Origin: Viscum album
Lineage: Eukaryota > Streptophyta > Magnoliopsida > Santalales > Viscaceae
Direction: 5' to 3'
Length of the DNA stretch: 64,000 nucleotides
NCBI GenBank assembly: GCA_963277665.1
Contig: OY728133.1
Coordinates: forward strand, 392,535,962 to 392,599,961
Position numbers and translations under genes: made by a program. Under the pieces are notes generated by a model. It had not been told where the DNA came from. It made no database searches and was given only the letters and a program-made list of their open reading frames with translations. Positions 46,251 to 60,917 of the stretch are shown piece by piece. The first letter of the stretch is position 1. Each line of letters opens with the position of its first letter.

Positions 46251-49200
46251 TTATGTTAAAATAAAGTAATAATATTTGTAAAGGGATTCAGTAACTATAT
46301 TCCATTATTAAAATCCTATAAATCATCTTCATTTAATATTTTTTTAGCATCCCACATTATAACACTTTACTTCATTAAATGTAATTCAAGTCTTGTCCTT
46401 TCATTATTTCCAACCCAAATATTAATCCCAATCACACTATCGATGATTGGGAAGTTCCATTTCATAATAATCATTTTGAATTAAAAATATTCTTTAAAAC
46501 CACTTAAAACTTATTTAGTATTTTGATGAAATAAATTCACATTATGTCTCATTACATTAGTAAGAATTCCACTGGTAATTAACTTTCTATAATGTTCAAT
46601 CCATGTTAAAGGAGGTGTTTAACTAAATAAAGATTAAAAAACACCAAATTTAAATTTTAGACCAACACATAGAATGACATCGATGGTCACACAATTTCAT
46701 CACTTAAAAATTTTAAAGACTATGGATTAGGATTACGGATTTTCTGCCTTATGATTAGAAAATCCCACACATCAAGCATCAGATATTGATTCATCCTAAA
46801 TTGAGAGTAAATGAAAGATTATAGGATGGAAATTAAAATCGGGATAATTATACATAATATAGAAGAGAGATTAAGATGGAATAATGGATTAATAATTAAA
46901 GAAAATTGATATCTAAACATATCTCGTTCTCTAAAACACTTCCATTGGAAGTGATATCACATAATTAATGAAGGAGATCCATCCATGGGGAGAGGATATG
47001 GAGCTAAGCGTGTTAGGGGGTATTTTATAACATTTAGGGGGTTAGAAACCCTATTAATAAAAACATGGTGTGGTTTTAGGTTAAATTTTCAGGCCTCCAC
47101 ACATAAAAACCCACAGGAATCCACCGGCTAGTATGTGAGACTAGCAGCATTTCAAGGTTATTTCCTTGGCCATCTATTATCTAGTAGTTCTCTAACATCA
47201 TGTTTTAGCCCTGAATCTATGTATTAAATCCTAAATATTCATTATACTCCCCAAAAAACCATTATTAATTATAATTAAATTATGTTTTGAAATTTCTATA
47301 CCAGTCTACACCTTGATGGAGGGTGAGGTCATATAGATATAATAGAAAACATTGTCAAATATAACATCTCTATTAGATATAATATTTTATCTTTCACATT
47401 TTTCCACCATCATATCACCATGTTCTATTTTCAACACACCATACATAATTTTTATTATAGAATCTTAAATCATCTTATCGACCTATCAAAATAAAATTCC
47501 TCCTCAATCATGTTATGTGTCTAACCCCTTGTAAATTTATTAAGTATTATTTTGTTATTCAAATAATTGAATTACATCTACCTAAATCATTTACATCTTT
47601 ATCATCAGTACGATGAACCTTATCAAAATTTAAAAAAATAATTCATTCTTTCTCAGACATAGAGTGAAATGATGCTCCAAATTCAAAGATACATAAATCC
47701 AACAAGCTGTTTTAACCCTTATCAATTGTTATATTTACAGATAAAATTATCGAGTTTACCATTCATTTCGTACAATTTTTCTTCAAATTTACTTTGTTAA
47801 TACACTTCTAGTATACAAACCTTTGACCCACTAATTTACCTCAACTCCGTTCTGTTAATCCACTCATCTCCTTCTGACTTCTCCATTGATTTATTCATTC
47901 TCTACCCTCCACACTATATATTATTTAAATGGATGCCTAACATTATTCCTTTTGATATATTCATTCATAATAAGATCCTAAATATCTTTGAACACTAATT
48001 TGGACCTTCCCTTGAACTACTCATAGTTGTATGCATCACATCCTATGGTTTATTCAAAGGAAATAACAGGATCAATGTATATACTCCACTTCTAAACATC
48101 ACATTCACTGACTCCAACTAACTTTTAATCACATTGAAATCATTTACATGATCATCCACTAACATTACTTTAATAATATTTAGTATAAATATTTTGTTCA
48201 TAATAATCACCTTATTAATTATATTATCCTTATCATATATATATATTCAAGAGTAAACATCAGATCAGAAATGGTCTTTATCCCCGAGATATTGAAAGAA
48301 ACATTTTTCCTAACTTCATTTGTAAAAGTCCCTATGCCTTCTAGTTTGGATTTTCCTATTCACTTCTTTTCGTCATGTTTTCCTTGAAACCAGTCAGTAT
48401 TAGATCAAAATATATTTGGAAAAGATAATCATTTGTCTATATCTTCTATAAAAAACGAAACCATCAAAACTATCAATCCTTGCCTTTCGTTCTTCCAATT
48501 CCATAATATCAAAACAAACCATGTAGAAAAAAATAAAAAACATAAAAAATAAAAAATAATCATATAATGGGATTCTTTTACTCCATCAAGAAAGAAAGTT
48601 CTCAGATTCCCATTATTATACACATAACATGGATCCCACCCTTTAGTATTCAAGTGTGGTACAAATATTGGAATATTTATAGGCACTAAATAATAGTGTA
48701 TTTGAATAAAAATTTATACACTATATTGATCAAGAATCTAAAAACCAATAATGAATGATGAATGAATGGAAGTATTCATAACACAAGGAATTTAAGTAGT
48801 TTAGAAAATTCCTTATTTCCATGAAGAAACATTACCTTCCCCTAGAGGATATATATAAGAAATATATTCTCAAGTTACATGTGATTACTAATCACTACCT
48901 AGAATGTGATTACAAGATTGATCACATTGTACATCACCATAGGCATCACTAGTTTTTAGGTAAAACTCAGGTCCTTTGACAAATCACTATTCATCACATG
49001 ATTTGAATATTCTTTGAATATTCCTCTATCATCAGCTGATGATCCAAATGGTTTCAAGGACATTCTCACTTACACTGTAGAAACCAAAAGTAATTTTACC
49101 AAATTGCATTTAGTCATTGTTCGTATTTCCTTCCACTAACTAAAAAGGAACTATTGTTGACACACCAGTGTAAAAAAGTCATTATCCATGATTACTCCTT

Positions 49201-49839
49201 AAATGCCCTAGTAAACACACTAGAAATATCTGAATAGTGCTTAAACTGAGAAACAATATTTTCACCTCAACACAGAATACAAATTCCTCTGATTATGACC
49301 CACTACTTATGTGAATCTTTCATGGTCTAATTGTAGTGAAAATAATTTTTGTGTTTATTTAATATTCCACTAATAGGGGTTTTGGATTAAATTGATGATC
49401 AACAAGTTACATCACACCGTTTTTTGGTTTTGTGATTAAAAGGGCATGGAAAAACATTTTTATTAAATTTAAATAACACTTATTAGGTCCACTGTTCATG
49501 AAATTAAAAATTCATGGAAAGAATTTAGTGAAATCATCAATGTGTTTCATCACTAGTTTGTGAATATTTTTATTTAATCAAATTCATAATTTATATACCT
49601 CTAATAAAAAAAATCCTATGACTAAATTGAAATACATTATTTAGTAAATTTAAAAATTTATTCAAAGAAGAACTCACTTGTTTGGAATATTTTGAAATTT
49701 ATATTCTTCTAAATAAGTTTGTGTTTCATATTACATGTTTGAAATAAGGAGAGATCCTCTGACCTCATCTCTATGGATATCCTTACATGGTCTTCCACTA
49801 CTATTTCAGAACCCAGCTATCCTATAGTTGATAGACAAT
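46251..49839. other. Unclassified AT-rich DNA
   Basis: No domain or boundary was recognised. The longest frame (48429-48686 minus, 85 residues) has a hydrophobic middle and no family signature, and is probably chance. The stretch is likely old repeat DNA. Confidence 0.4.
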
Positions 49840-51311
49840 CTGGTTGGCCACTACCATTGATCTGATTCCATCACTAAGGCCATATATCACCCAGTTGAGC
49901 CAAGGATCTGTGTCAAAGTTGATTTATCGAAAGGCCCTCTCGAGTCCATTGTCATCTAAATTGATGGAGAGCTCCAATGGCTTCAGAAGGTATGCTACAA
50001 CTACTGGATTAACTTTTTCTCGGGTTGTTCCCACATAGGTCACGATGTTTCTAGGTTCCATAAAATCCTTTCTGGTTGATCCAATAGAAGGGAGGGTGGC
50101 ACCATTGAATATTGTGATTCCCTTGTCGGAACCCTCTATTATAAGGGTGAAGATGTTGTGAACTGGCGATGTATTAGGGAGAATCAGGGGATCACAGATC
50201 CTTTGGATTATATACAGTGTAAGGGAAGGAGGTTGACTGAAAACCAAAATCTTTCTGATGTCTTTGATTAGCTAAAACAGATCCTGGGAATACCGTTGAA
50301 GGAACCCGAAGCAAATGAGGAAGATAAAGCCAGTACTGGTTCTGAGTAGACAGCTGATACAAGGACTACAATAGAGATGAAGAAACACACTCAGGGGGAT
50401 CATGATTGTGATTCAATAGGGGCTGGGAGCCACGAGGAGGCTGTACTTCCTCGAAATTCAAGGAAGGAGGTGCCTCTGCTATATACTGTAATGCCTCCCC
50501 ATGACAAAGAGATTCTTGAAGAGGAGAGGGTAGTGGAGCCTCCGAGAATAGAGGAGGTTCACTAGTATACTGAGGCAGTGGCACATCTTAGTAAAGGAGT
50601 CGGGAGGAGGGTAGTGTGTTGGGTCCCTTGAACCCAAACATTCTCTAATCCCCATCATATCTAAAGGTTGCATCTTCAGGGGTGAACATGTTTTTCCCCA
50701 GTGATCTGAGCAAGCGGTTTGGGCTGAATCCCCCCAATGAAGGCTCGATGGTTGTGCTAAGGAACCGTTTTGATATTCTGGTGGATCAAGATCAAGTAAT
50801 GTCACATGAGGAGGACGATTTAGGTACTGGTAGCTATAGACAATTCTCAGTGGATAGCTGGGATCATTTCCATAGGAAAGGTCCTCACAACCCAAGATGG
50901 AAAAAGGGAGTAAAAGGAAAGTGTGACTCTGGGAAATTCATTGTGGTACTTGGGAAAAAACCAAAGGGACCTAAGGACTATTCTTACTTTCCAAAACCAA
51001 TAGAAACCAGGTCAGCCAAGAAAGGTGGAAGCAAGGATAGCAAAGTCCTGCAAGACAGGGATAGGGGTGATCTAAGCAGAGAACCAAAGGCAATAGAAGA
51101 AGAGGTAAGGGACTGTCTGAAACTCATATTTCACTCTATGGAAGAAATTATTGAGAAACACATGCGGCCCAATGCCTCAATTGAGGAAATTGCAAGAATT
51201 TATGAAATAAGGTTGCAAGTTGAGGCCACCGAGGAGAAGGAAGCATGGATCGACAAGAAAGATCAAATAATTGTTCGGGGTTTCAATCAAGGAAAAATAT
51301 CTCTGGAATAA
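49840..51311 (+). pseudogene. LINE ORF1-like gene (DUF4283/zinc knuckle), broken
   Basis: In the first frame EPRICVKVDLSKGPLESI matches the end of the DUF4283 domain of plant L1 ORF1 (R.CVE.DL.KPLP..I). It is followed by YNYW..FF.GCSHIGH, a degenerate CCHC knuckle (Y..LP.FC..CG.IGH). Stops occur near 49960, 50078, 50270, 50347 and 50563. After a frame change a clean 209-residue frame (50682-51311) contains VVLRNRFDILVDQ, like the NRF.VL motif usual in ORF1 tails, and then a charged, Lys- and Glu-rich end. ORF1 proteins bind the LINE RNA. The region is visibly less AT-rich than its neighbours. No endonuclease or RT follows. A domesticated DUF4283 gene copy is the alternative. Confidence 0.7.
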
Positions 51312-51939
51312 TTCATTTAGACAATGGACATGGTGATCTCTTATCTCTAAGAACTTCTCAGGTAGGATCCAAACACATAGGTTATCACTTTACACTAGGA
51401 ATTATATAGAAGGACTGATTCAAATAAACTTATTCTGGTGTTTAATAACTTTGTGAGCTTCTTTAGCACGCAGTGGCTTTTGTTTTGAGAATTATGGTTT
51501 CCCACTTATCCTTAAAGTGTGTTTTTAATAAAAATTTATATTTGGATGGATGAAAACAGCATATTCAATTATTTTAGAGAATCAATATTCTCCTAGATTA
51601 ACCATGCATATCAATCATAAAATAATTCTTAAAATCCTAGGGAAAATGAAACATATAAAGGGGATGAACTCAGATTCTTAGTAAGGGTAAGTTTACAATG
51701 GAATCTATGAGTAAATATAGCATAAAAAATAAAATATGGTAAATAACTAAAACACATTCCATTTCAAATAATCACATTATCTATGAAACATAACCCTTGA
51801 TATTCTAATAGTTTAATAATCACATGGAAATAAACAAATAATATCACAATGATGGAATGAATAATTCTGGACATCTAAAGCATTCAATTGAGGCCTTGTG
51901 AAAGACATCTAAAAATAAATGGTTTAAGCCACATCCACA
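51312..51939. other. No recognisable gene; gap before LARD-2
   Basis: AT-rich sequence without a domain. LINE ORF2 would be expected to start here if the ORF1-like gene came from a full LINE, but no endonuclease motif is seen in any frame I checked. Confidence 0.5.
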
Positions 51940-54900
51940 TCTATATCAAAAAATAAATGGGCAACCCTCAGCCAAGTCCCCACCTGGTTTGTTGAATGAT
52001 ACTAATCGATGCATCGAGGGGATATTGTGGTCCTCAACCATTACTTACTATATCCAATGACTTCCTCATATGAAAGGGGTGAATCATAAATAACATAAAC
52101 ATTCATATTAAAAAACTTAGCATATAAATGTGAATACTTCAACCATAAACCATGAATAGTATCAAAATAGCACATCCATAGTCGAACTGATCATAAAAAC
52201 TTCAATAAAATATGATATAAGGTATCATAAGAGTTCAACCTCAATCAATCATAATATCCAACAAATTATGTTCATATAGATGAATATACTCTAATAAAAT
52301 CATTAAAAATTTATTGATATAAGTACCCTTTTTACTTTGAAAATATTTAATTAAAAGGCCAAAAAAATTTAAGATAAAACTTTGTCATTAAAAATAATTT
52401 TATAAACTTTTAAAGAAAGCTTCAAAACATTAAGGTATTAGGATGGCGGAAAAATCCACTCATGTATTATAAGTTTAAAAAACATTCCTTCTGTATTATT
52501 TGTTAGAAAAGCCTCAAAGGACCTTATTTAGAAAAAAATACATTTAAATTAATTTTTAAAAAGTAAAAAGGGTTAAAAATTTATTTAAAAATCATTTAAG
52601 AATATTAATAACATTTTGGAAAGCATTTTTATAAATCATGGTCATTGGTAAAAGGATGTGATAAGTAAATCTTTAAACATTCAAGGTGTCCCATGCCAAA
52701 TTGAATATTTAAACCATAAGCCCAGTGATCAAATAAAATTTTAAAAAACATTAAATATCATGATAAAAAGTAAATTAATGACATGATAAGTCAAAGGGAA
52801 TGTATATATACACCTCATAAAATAATGTGGGTGTAGAACATCAAACCTTGCCTCAATGAAAGAGGATTGAGATGAAGTCTGTTACCTTATTCTTCCTGTA
52901 GTTGAATGTGTCTTAAAGTCCTGTATAATGGTTTAAATCATGTATTAAATTATACCCGAACCAAAAACATATTTATGATATCATATATGATCTTATTATA
53001 TCATTTTGTTAATAATATTTTGTTATTCCCCTTGTTTTTGGTGTTAACTGCTTCATTTTCCAATGCCAGTTTTATCGTAAATGTATCATTTATTTTGCAT
53101 AGGATATAGTCAAACCATATCCATAATGATATTGATATTTTAAATATCATATTTAATCATTTAATACATTTTTATTATTATTATTTAATTATTAACATGG
53201 GAAATGAATCACATCATGTCGTGAATATGGTAGGTCATATGTATGCATGAGCAATGATATCATTCCATTAATGGTGAAAGAGTAAATAATTAGAAGATAT
53301 ATTGATTATAAAGAATATATATCATGTAATATTTATTATTTTTATCCATTATATCCATCATTATACCCATTTAAACAAATTCATGATGAAAAATAGATAA
53401 CACCATGACGTGGATAAGGTAAGTCGTACGTACGCATGCACAGTGTTTTCATTTTTCATAGGATGGATAAATCATGGAATGCAGTTGTACTATAATCATA
53501 ATAAAATCTCTGAATATATAAAATACTATATTTATTAATTTAGTATGAAAAATCACATGGATATTAATTATAAGAAGAAATGAACTTTAATAAGTTGGTA
53601 AAACAATTACCTCTTTTTCATTGGGCTCCCTTTGATTAACACTTTAACACATCTAAAGAGACTTTTCTTCCTAAAATAATTAATATAGAATGTGGGGATG
53701 GATTATATGATGGTATTTGGGTACTTATTGGACGAACCAAATAGTTTTTTAATTGCGATGAAAGGATAATAACGAGTTCCCATTTATAGGATAAGTGAGG
53801 AGCACTCTTGGAATTCTTCAAATTATTAAATTAATATAAATTAATTTAATAATAAAAATGGCTCCAAACATCTTAATTTAGAATATTATATTATTTTTTG
53901 GTATAAATAACTTCATAAAATAAAATTTAGATAAGTTTTTACTATTTTTTAATCCTTATCTTTTATCTTTAATCCTCATTTATTCTTTTTAATTCTTACC
54001 ATGATATCATGTAATTTACATTTTTTGAGTTAATATATTTACTATAAAATGAAAACGACCAATAAATGATTAATTTATATAATTTAAAGAATTTTCCTAA
54101 TAATTGGGATTATATTTATATTTTTATAAAATTTATATCATTTAATAAAATATTATTTATTTTAAAATATCAATAATGTTAATTTTGACACTATTTATCA
54201 CTCGACATTTTAAAAATATCATAAAAACATGATATGGTCGATAAAATACTTTTAAATCATTACTAATATGTCAAATTAACCTATAAAATTAGTGGATAAC
54301 ATTAATTATATCATATTATACTTATTTTTATATTTTTAATATCATTTATTTGATTCTTCCAATTATTAAACAATTACTACATCATCATTATATCACCATT
54401 AAGGTAATTATTTTATCCCTAGAAATTATAAATAAATTACCATAATGTAGATAATAATATTTTTTATTTACACATTATATTTTTATTAGAACACATCTCT
54501 TATATAATCCATTATAAAAATATTTCACTTGTTAAAAACAAAAGTGTGAAAAAATGACTTTTCTTTGAATATAATATTGTAAATGTCATAATCTAATCCC
54601 AGAAGATTACAAAGGATATAATTTCTCCCCAAGGATTATTTTTGATGAAACATACTCATAAAATAAAATTAGAACCAGTTTTAGAGTAATTTTATAGTCT
54701 TTATAATATTATATTTACTCATAATTCCCTAATTTACCTTTAACCGTGGTAATAAAAATATTACTAAATTTACTATTCACAAGACTGAAAATAAAAGAAA
54801 CCTATAAAAATAATTTGGATCAAATTATTAAAAATATAGAATCTATTTTTAAAAATTACAATCATATAATTTTTAGTAATTAATTTAAAAATAATTTCGT

Positions 54901-55729
54901 TGACGGAATGAGAAAATGAGTCATTAAAGTGAAAACATACAAAAATTGCAATGTTTTTATATTCATATTCAATGTAAAATTGATTCAAAACAACTATATT
55001 GTTTTTAATTTTATAAATTTAATCTAATTTTACTTTAAAAAAATAAAATTATAATTTAACACTATAAATTATTTAGACAAAAAAGTTTTTTTCAATTAAA
55101 ATGAAATATTTTATCACTATTCATCAAAACATGAAACCTATCATAAAAATACAAAAAATTCAAGGAAATGAAATTTTTTGAATTTATATTTAAAATAATA
55201 ATTTTATTTTATCAAATATAATATAAAAAAGTGTCATAATTGGATTTAAAATAGGTTCTCCATTAAAAGGCGGTAAAACCACTATCTAAAAAAATATAAC
55301 CTTTTATACTTAAAATTGGTCGTATTCTTATCTTAAGCCTTTCAAAATTATTGTGTGAATTTAAAAACATTTTATTGAATATATATCATATATATTTCAT
55401 TAATATTAATACTAATAGTGATTAATTTAATTGATTTTGTTAAAATACCATTATAGGCATAAAGATACTTTTAAAAAAACACATCCTTTATATTCAATTG
55501 TTTTTTTATTTTATTTTAAAAATAATTATTTTTTAAAAAATGGGTCAAATATATTTTCATAATTTATTTAATCATATTCATAATCTCTAAATTAATTTAT
55601 TATGTTAAAATAATAATATTTAATACTCTATTGTGGTTTGTTTAAGTTCAGTGTTGCATGCAACGTATACTATCGAATAAATTAAATTTATTTATGAAGA
55701 GACAATGTGTAAAATATTTGGGTGTTACA
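51940..55729 (-). repeat. LARD-2 3' LTR (left copy)
   Basis: It aligns with 57110-60917 from at least 52067 (ATATGAAAGGGGTGA) to the end. The TATA-like box CCTATAAATG lies at 53781-53790 and the donor-like AGAG|GTAATTG at 53609-53610. Tiered palindromes lie at about 53195-53270 and 53382-53465. Left end inferred from LTR length. Confidence 0.8.
53195..53465. repeat. Pair of tiered palindromes, LARD-2 left LTR
   Basis: The second copy pairs ATGAAAAAT with ATTTTTCAT and ACACCATG with CATG..CAGTGT around GTCGTACGTACG. The first pairs GGAAATGA with TCATTCC imperfectly, around TCATATGTATGCATG. Arm sequences differ from LARD-1, but pairing is kept. Counterparts in the right LTR lie at about 58385-58465 and 58570-58645, more decayed. 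Confidence 0.65.
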
Positions 55730-57109
55730 TTCTTCCCTGCATAAATAAAATGCATCCTCTCAATTTGAAATTAAACTTCAAAAATAATAGGTTGATTCTT
55801 GAAAATTCCTTTGTGGGAAACCCACTTCAAAAATGGGGTTAATAAAACATCCTCTTAATAAGAGGGAAAAAGAAATGTGATGGATACCAAAAAATTATTA
55901 TTTTAAATAGGATTATACAATAAGAAAATGAAAACATGGAAATTGAAGAAAAATTTAACTATCATATTCTGATAGAGAGTGATAGAAAACATGGTCATTA
56001 GAAAATTAACCATAACAAAAACGTAAATCTTGTGATTAGTTATAAGACCATCGATTTCTGAGAAAGAAAATAAATGGATTAACGTTTTTACTCCAAAATC
56101 CTTTTCCTAGAGTTGATGAATTATTTTACAATCTAGAAAAAGAACTCAAGAAAATATACTTTATTTATTTCCTTGTCATAAGCATGATCTTATCTTTTTG
56201 TTATGTGTCGATCGATTTTCACTTCATCTCTTACGTTAGGAAATGGATATTCAAATTTTGTTTTTCATACCTAAATAAATTTAATGAATCATAAGATCCA
56301 CCAGCCATTCCTTCAGACTTTAAATATTTACTGAAACCAAAATGGTTAGAACATATTATCCAATAAATCATACTTTATCCTCACAAAATAATATCAAATT
56401 TTCAACTTAATCCATTCAAACCTTAAGACTCATCAAAAATAATTATTTCAAAATTCATAGTCCAAAAAGGTATCAAAATACGCAAAATCTATTTAACATC
56501 ATATTCCCTAAACAATGTAACTTAGTGATCATGGTCACATACCAGATATTTGATCACTTTAAAAACATTAATGAAAATTTTTGTGCTTCCAAATCCTTAA
56601 ATAAGAAGTACTATAGTAAAATCATTATATATCTCATGATTCTTATAACCCGATCACCAATGATAAAATAATTCTTAAATAAAAAACACAAGAACTTTAA
56701 TTATTTTAATTCATTCTTAAACCATTAACTTGTCTTCATCATCTTATTCCTTATTACCTTCTTCCGTAATTTTTTCTCATATAATCTCTTCATTATCCGA
56801 AGTATAACCATTACATGTAAAACTTTACAGATTCTAACCATTTACCAAAACTAAAAGCACAGTGTTAGAATCACTAACCATATAGATATAGTCATGAAGA
56901 ATAATTTATAGGATTTCTAAATTATGAAAACACATCAATCTTTGAATCATTAGGTTTAACCTAGGTTATCAATTTATATTACCAAATATGTTGGATTTAA
57001 TCATATTCGTAGACTTATCCTCTATGTTAGTTAAAAGATTATATTTTCTAATCAATGATTTCCTAAATCTAGTTTCCAAGGTTCCTACTAAACTTTTTCT
57101 GATACCAAT
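55730..57109 (-). other. LARD-2 non-coding interior with PPT and primer site
   Basis: Next to the left LTR, the minus strand has GCAGGGAAGAA (55730-55740), a polypurine tract. Next to the right LTR it has AATTGGTATCAGAAAAAG; its TTGGTATCAG matches the initiator-Met primer site. The block around 55965-55992 is nearly the same as in LARD-1. No gag or pol was found in any frame. Confidence 0.8.
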
Positions 57110-60100
57110 TATAATGACTCCAACCCAGTAGCCTAGATTCAGTTCCTCACTTTACTACATTATCATAGATATAATTCATGAATCCCAATGGACCAAATAG
57201 TTTATAGGGTTGTGTTTATCACATTATAAGTGCAATTAATTCTTAATATGAAAAGGGTGAAATATAAACAATATTAACATTTGTATTAAAAAACTAGCAT
57301 ACAAAATGTGAATACTTCAACCACAAACCATGAATGGTATCAAAATAGAACACCCACAGTCAAAATGATCATAAAATCTTCAATAAAATATGGTAGAGGG
57401 TATCATAAGATATCAACCCTAATCAACTATATATTCCACGAAAGGATGTTGACATAGATTATGATATTATAATAAAAGCATTAAACTTTTCTTGAGAGAA
57501 ATACCCCTTTTTACTTTGAATTTTTTTTTATAATGACAAAAATTTTAAATGAAAACATTTTCATTGAAAAGAATTTTTTAAACTTTTTAAGTAATCTTCA
57601 AAACATTACGGTATTAAGATGATGGAAAAATATTCTCATGCAGTATAAATTAAAAAACATTCTTTGTGTATATTTTAAATAAAAAATCCAAAAATGAACT
57701 TTTTTAAAAAACAAAAAAATATACATTTCAAAGAATTTTTAAAAAGTAAAAAAGGGTTAAAAATTACTTTAAACAATCATTTGAGAATAGAAAAATAAAT
57801 TGTTAACATTTTTATAAAATATGGACATGGAGAAAAAGATGTGATAATTAAATCTTTAAACATTCAAGGTGTCTCATACCACTTTGAATATTTAAATCAT
57901 ATAAAAAATGATATAATAAAATTAAAAAAAATTAAATATCATGATAATAAATAAACTAATGTAATGATAATTAAAAGGGGTTTGTATATATACACCTCAT
58001 AAAAGAAGGTGGGTGTATGACATCAAACTATTCCTCAATGAAAAAAGATTGAGATGAAGTCCCTTACCTTATGCTTTCTTTAGTAGAATTTGTTTTAAGA
58101 TAATTTATAATGGTTTAAAGAATGTAATTAAATTATACAAGAACCATATCCATATACATATTTATGATATCTTATAGGATCTCTTAATATCATTTTAATA
58201 ATATTTCGTTATTAACCTGGTTCGAAGTGTTAATTGCTTCATTTTCCTATATAGGTTTTGTCATAAATGTCTCAATTAATTTGAATAGGATATGGATAAA
58301 ATATCTCAAGAATGGTTTTAATGGTGTAAATATCATATTTAATCATTAAATTCATTTTTGTTATAATTATTTAATTGTTATCCTGGGAAATTATTCACAT
58401 CGCGCTTTGAATATGGTATGTCGTATGTACGCACGAGCGACGATATCAATCCCCTAATGGTGAAATAGAAATTAATTGGATGGTATATTAATTATATAGA
58501 ATAAATATCACATAATATTTATTATTTATATCTATTATAACTATCATTATACTCATCCAAATAAGAAAGTGATGATAAATAGAATACATAATGGCATGGA
58601 GACAGTAATTCGTACATTCGAACACACAATGTTTTTGTTTTTAGTAGGATGGATAAATCCTAGAAAAAGGTTTTACCATAATCATAATAAAATCTTAGAA
58701 TACATATTATTCAGGATTTATTACTTTAGTATGGAAACAAAAAATATGGAGGAATTAGAAGAAGAAACGAACTTGAATAAGTTGGTAAAACAATTACCTC
58801 TTCTACAAGTAGACTCCTTTTGATTAACACTTTAGCACATATAAGGAGGGTTTTATTTATAAAATAAATCCTAGAGAATGAGGTTAGGTATTATAAAAAG
58901 GTATTTGGATATATAGTGTCTAAAAAAATTGGTTTTTAATTATGACTAAAGGGTAATAATGGGATCCCTTTTATCAGATAGGGGAGGGGCACTCTTGGAA
59001 TTCTTCAAATTATTAAGTTACTATATATTAATTTAATATTCCAAATTGATAAAAACATTTTAATTTATAATAATTGATTATTTTGGCTCTAAATAAAATA
59101 ATACAAGTAAATTTAGATAATTTTGACTATTTGTTAATCCTTATCTTCTAGCTTTAGCTTTTATTTAACCTTTTTAATTCTTACCATGATATCATGTAAT
59201 TTAAACTTTGAGGGTTAATATATTTACTATAGAAGACCAAAAAATCAATAAATGAGTAATTTATGGAATTTTAATACTTATTCCAATAAGTTAGAGAAAA
59301 TTTATATATTTATAAATTTTATATCATTTCATAAAATATTATTTATTTTAAAATATCAATAATTCCAAATTTGACACTATATATCCATGGACTTTTTAAA
59401 AATATCATTAAAACATGATATTTTCGATAAAAATATTTTATCTCATCATTAATATTTCAAATTCATCTATAAAATTAATTTATGACATTAATTATATCAA
59501 ATTATATTTATTTTTTGCATTTTTAATAACATTTATTTGATTCCTCCAATTATGAAACAATTACTACATCATCATTTTTTCACCATTTAAGGTAATTATT
59601 TTATCACTAAGAATTATAAATAAATTACCATAATGTAGATGGTCATTTAATATATAAAAATACTATTTTTAGTCTAACATATCTTTTATATAACCCAATA
59701 TTAAAAATATTTAACTTATTAAAAACAAAAGTGTGAAAAAGTTGACTTTTCATTGAATATAATATTATAAATGTCATAATCAGCTCTAAATGGCTTCCAA
59801 AGGATAAAATTTCACCCCAGGGATTCATTTAGTAGAATAAAATTCATTAAATAATTTTTTTTACAAATTTTAGGGTAATTTTATAGTTTTTATAATATTA
59901 TCATTACCCATGATCAACTGATTTACTCTTAACTATGGTAATTAAAATATTGCTAAATTTACAATTCATATGCTGAAAAATAAAATAAAACTATTTAAAT
60001 AATTTCTATCCACTAATTCTAAATACGGAATATATTTTTCAAAATTCAAAACACAAAATTTTTAGTAATTAATTTAAAATTAATTCCATTGGCAGAATGA

Positions 60101-60917
60101 GAAAACAACTTGTTAAAGTGAAAATGTACAAAATATTTTCATGTTTTTATATTCATATTTAATGTAAAATTTAATAAAATAACTTCAATTTTATTATATA
60201 ATATAAATTTAATCAAGTTATTTTTTAAAACAAAATATAAATATAATTTAACACTATAAATTATTTAGACGAAAAATTTGTTTTCAATTAAAATCAAATA
60301 TTTTATAACTATTCCTCAAAACATGAAAATTACCAGAAAATACCAAAAATTCAACAAAACGTAATTTTTTATATTCCACTTTAAAATAATAAGTTTATAT
60401 TGTTAAATAGAATATAGAAAAGTGTAAAAGTTTTTATTTTAAAAAATCACCATTAAATGGATGTAAAACTCTATTTTAATAAAATATAACCTTATATCCT
60501 TAAAATTAGTTTTATTCTTATCTTAAACCTATAAAACTTATTAGATGTATTTAAAAATATTTTTTGAGTATATATCATATATATTTCATTAATATATTTT
60601 ATAAATAGTGATTAATTTAATTTATTATGATAAAATACCACTGTGGTCATAAAAAATTTTTTTTAATAAAAATAAATCCTTTATATTCAATTGTTTTTTA
60701 TTTTCATTTTTAATGAGTTTTTTTTAAATGTGTAAAATATATTCTCATAATTTATTTAATCTTATTCATAATATCCAAGTTAACGGCTAGTGTTAAAATA
60801 ATAATATTTAAAACTATATTGTCGTTGGTTTAAGTTCATTGTTGCATGGAACATATACTATTAGTGAAATTAAATTTATTTAAGAAGAGACATACTATAA
60901 AATATTTGGGTGTTACA
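57110..60917 (-). repeat. LARD-2 5' LTR (right copy)
   Basis: Length is 3,808 bp. The donor-like AGAG|GTAATTG is at 58796-58797. The TATA site, at about 58965-58974, has decayed to GATAAAAGG. An 84-residue plus frame (58569-58823) runs antisense through the palindrome and leader and is not a gene. Confidence 0.85.

Larger units (their letters stand above)
51940..60917 (-). mobile_element. LARD-2: older relative of LARD-1
   Basis: Two direct LTRs of about 3.8 kb (about 51940-55729 and 57110-60917) flank a 1,380-bp interior without coding text. Both end TGGGTGTTACA on the + strand (TGTAACACCC on the minus). A polypurine tract and a TTGGTATCAG primer site sit in the right places. It shares with LARD-1 the TATA-to-donor unit, the CGTACGTACG-type palindromes, the AGATTGAGAYGAAGT word and the internal GAGAGTGATAGAAAACATGG block. 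The LTRs differ at many positions and CpGs are few, so it is much older than LARD-1. The left edge is approximate and no target duplication could be confirmed. Confidence 0.85.

Noticed and set aside
48429..48686. 85-residue minus-strand ORF with a hydrophobic stretch
   Set aside because: No family signature, no context and AT-rich codons; a chance frame is more likely.
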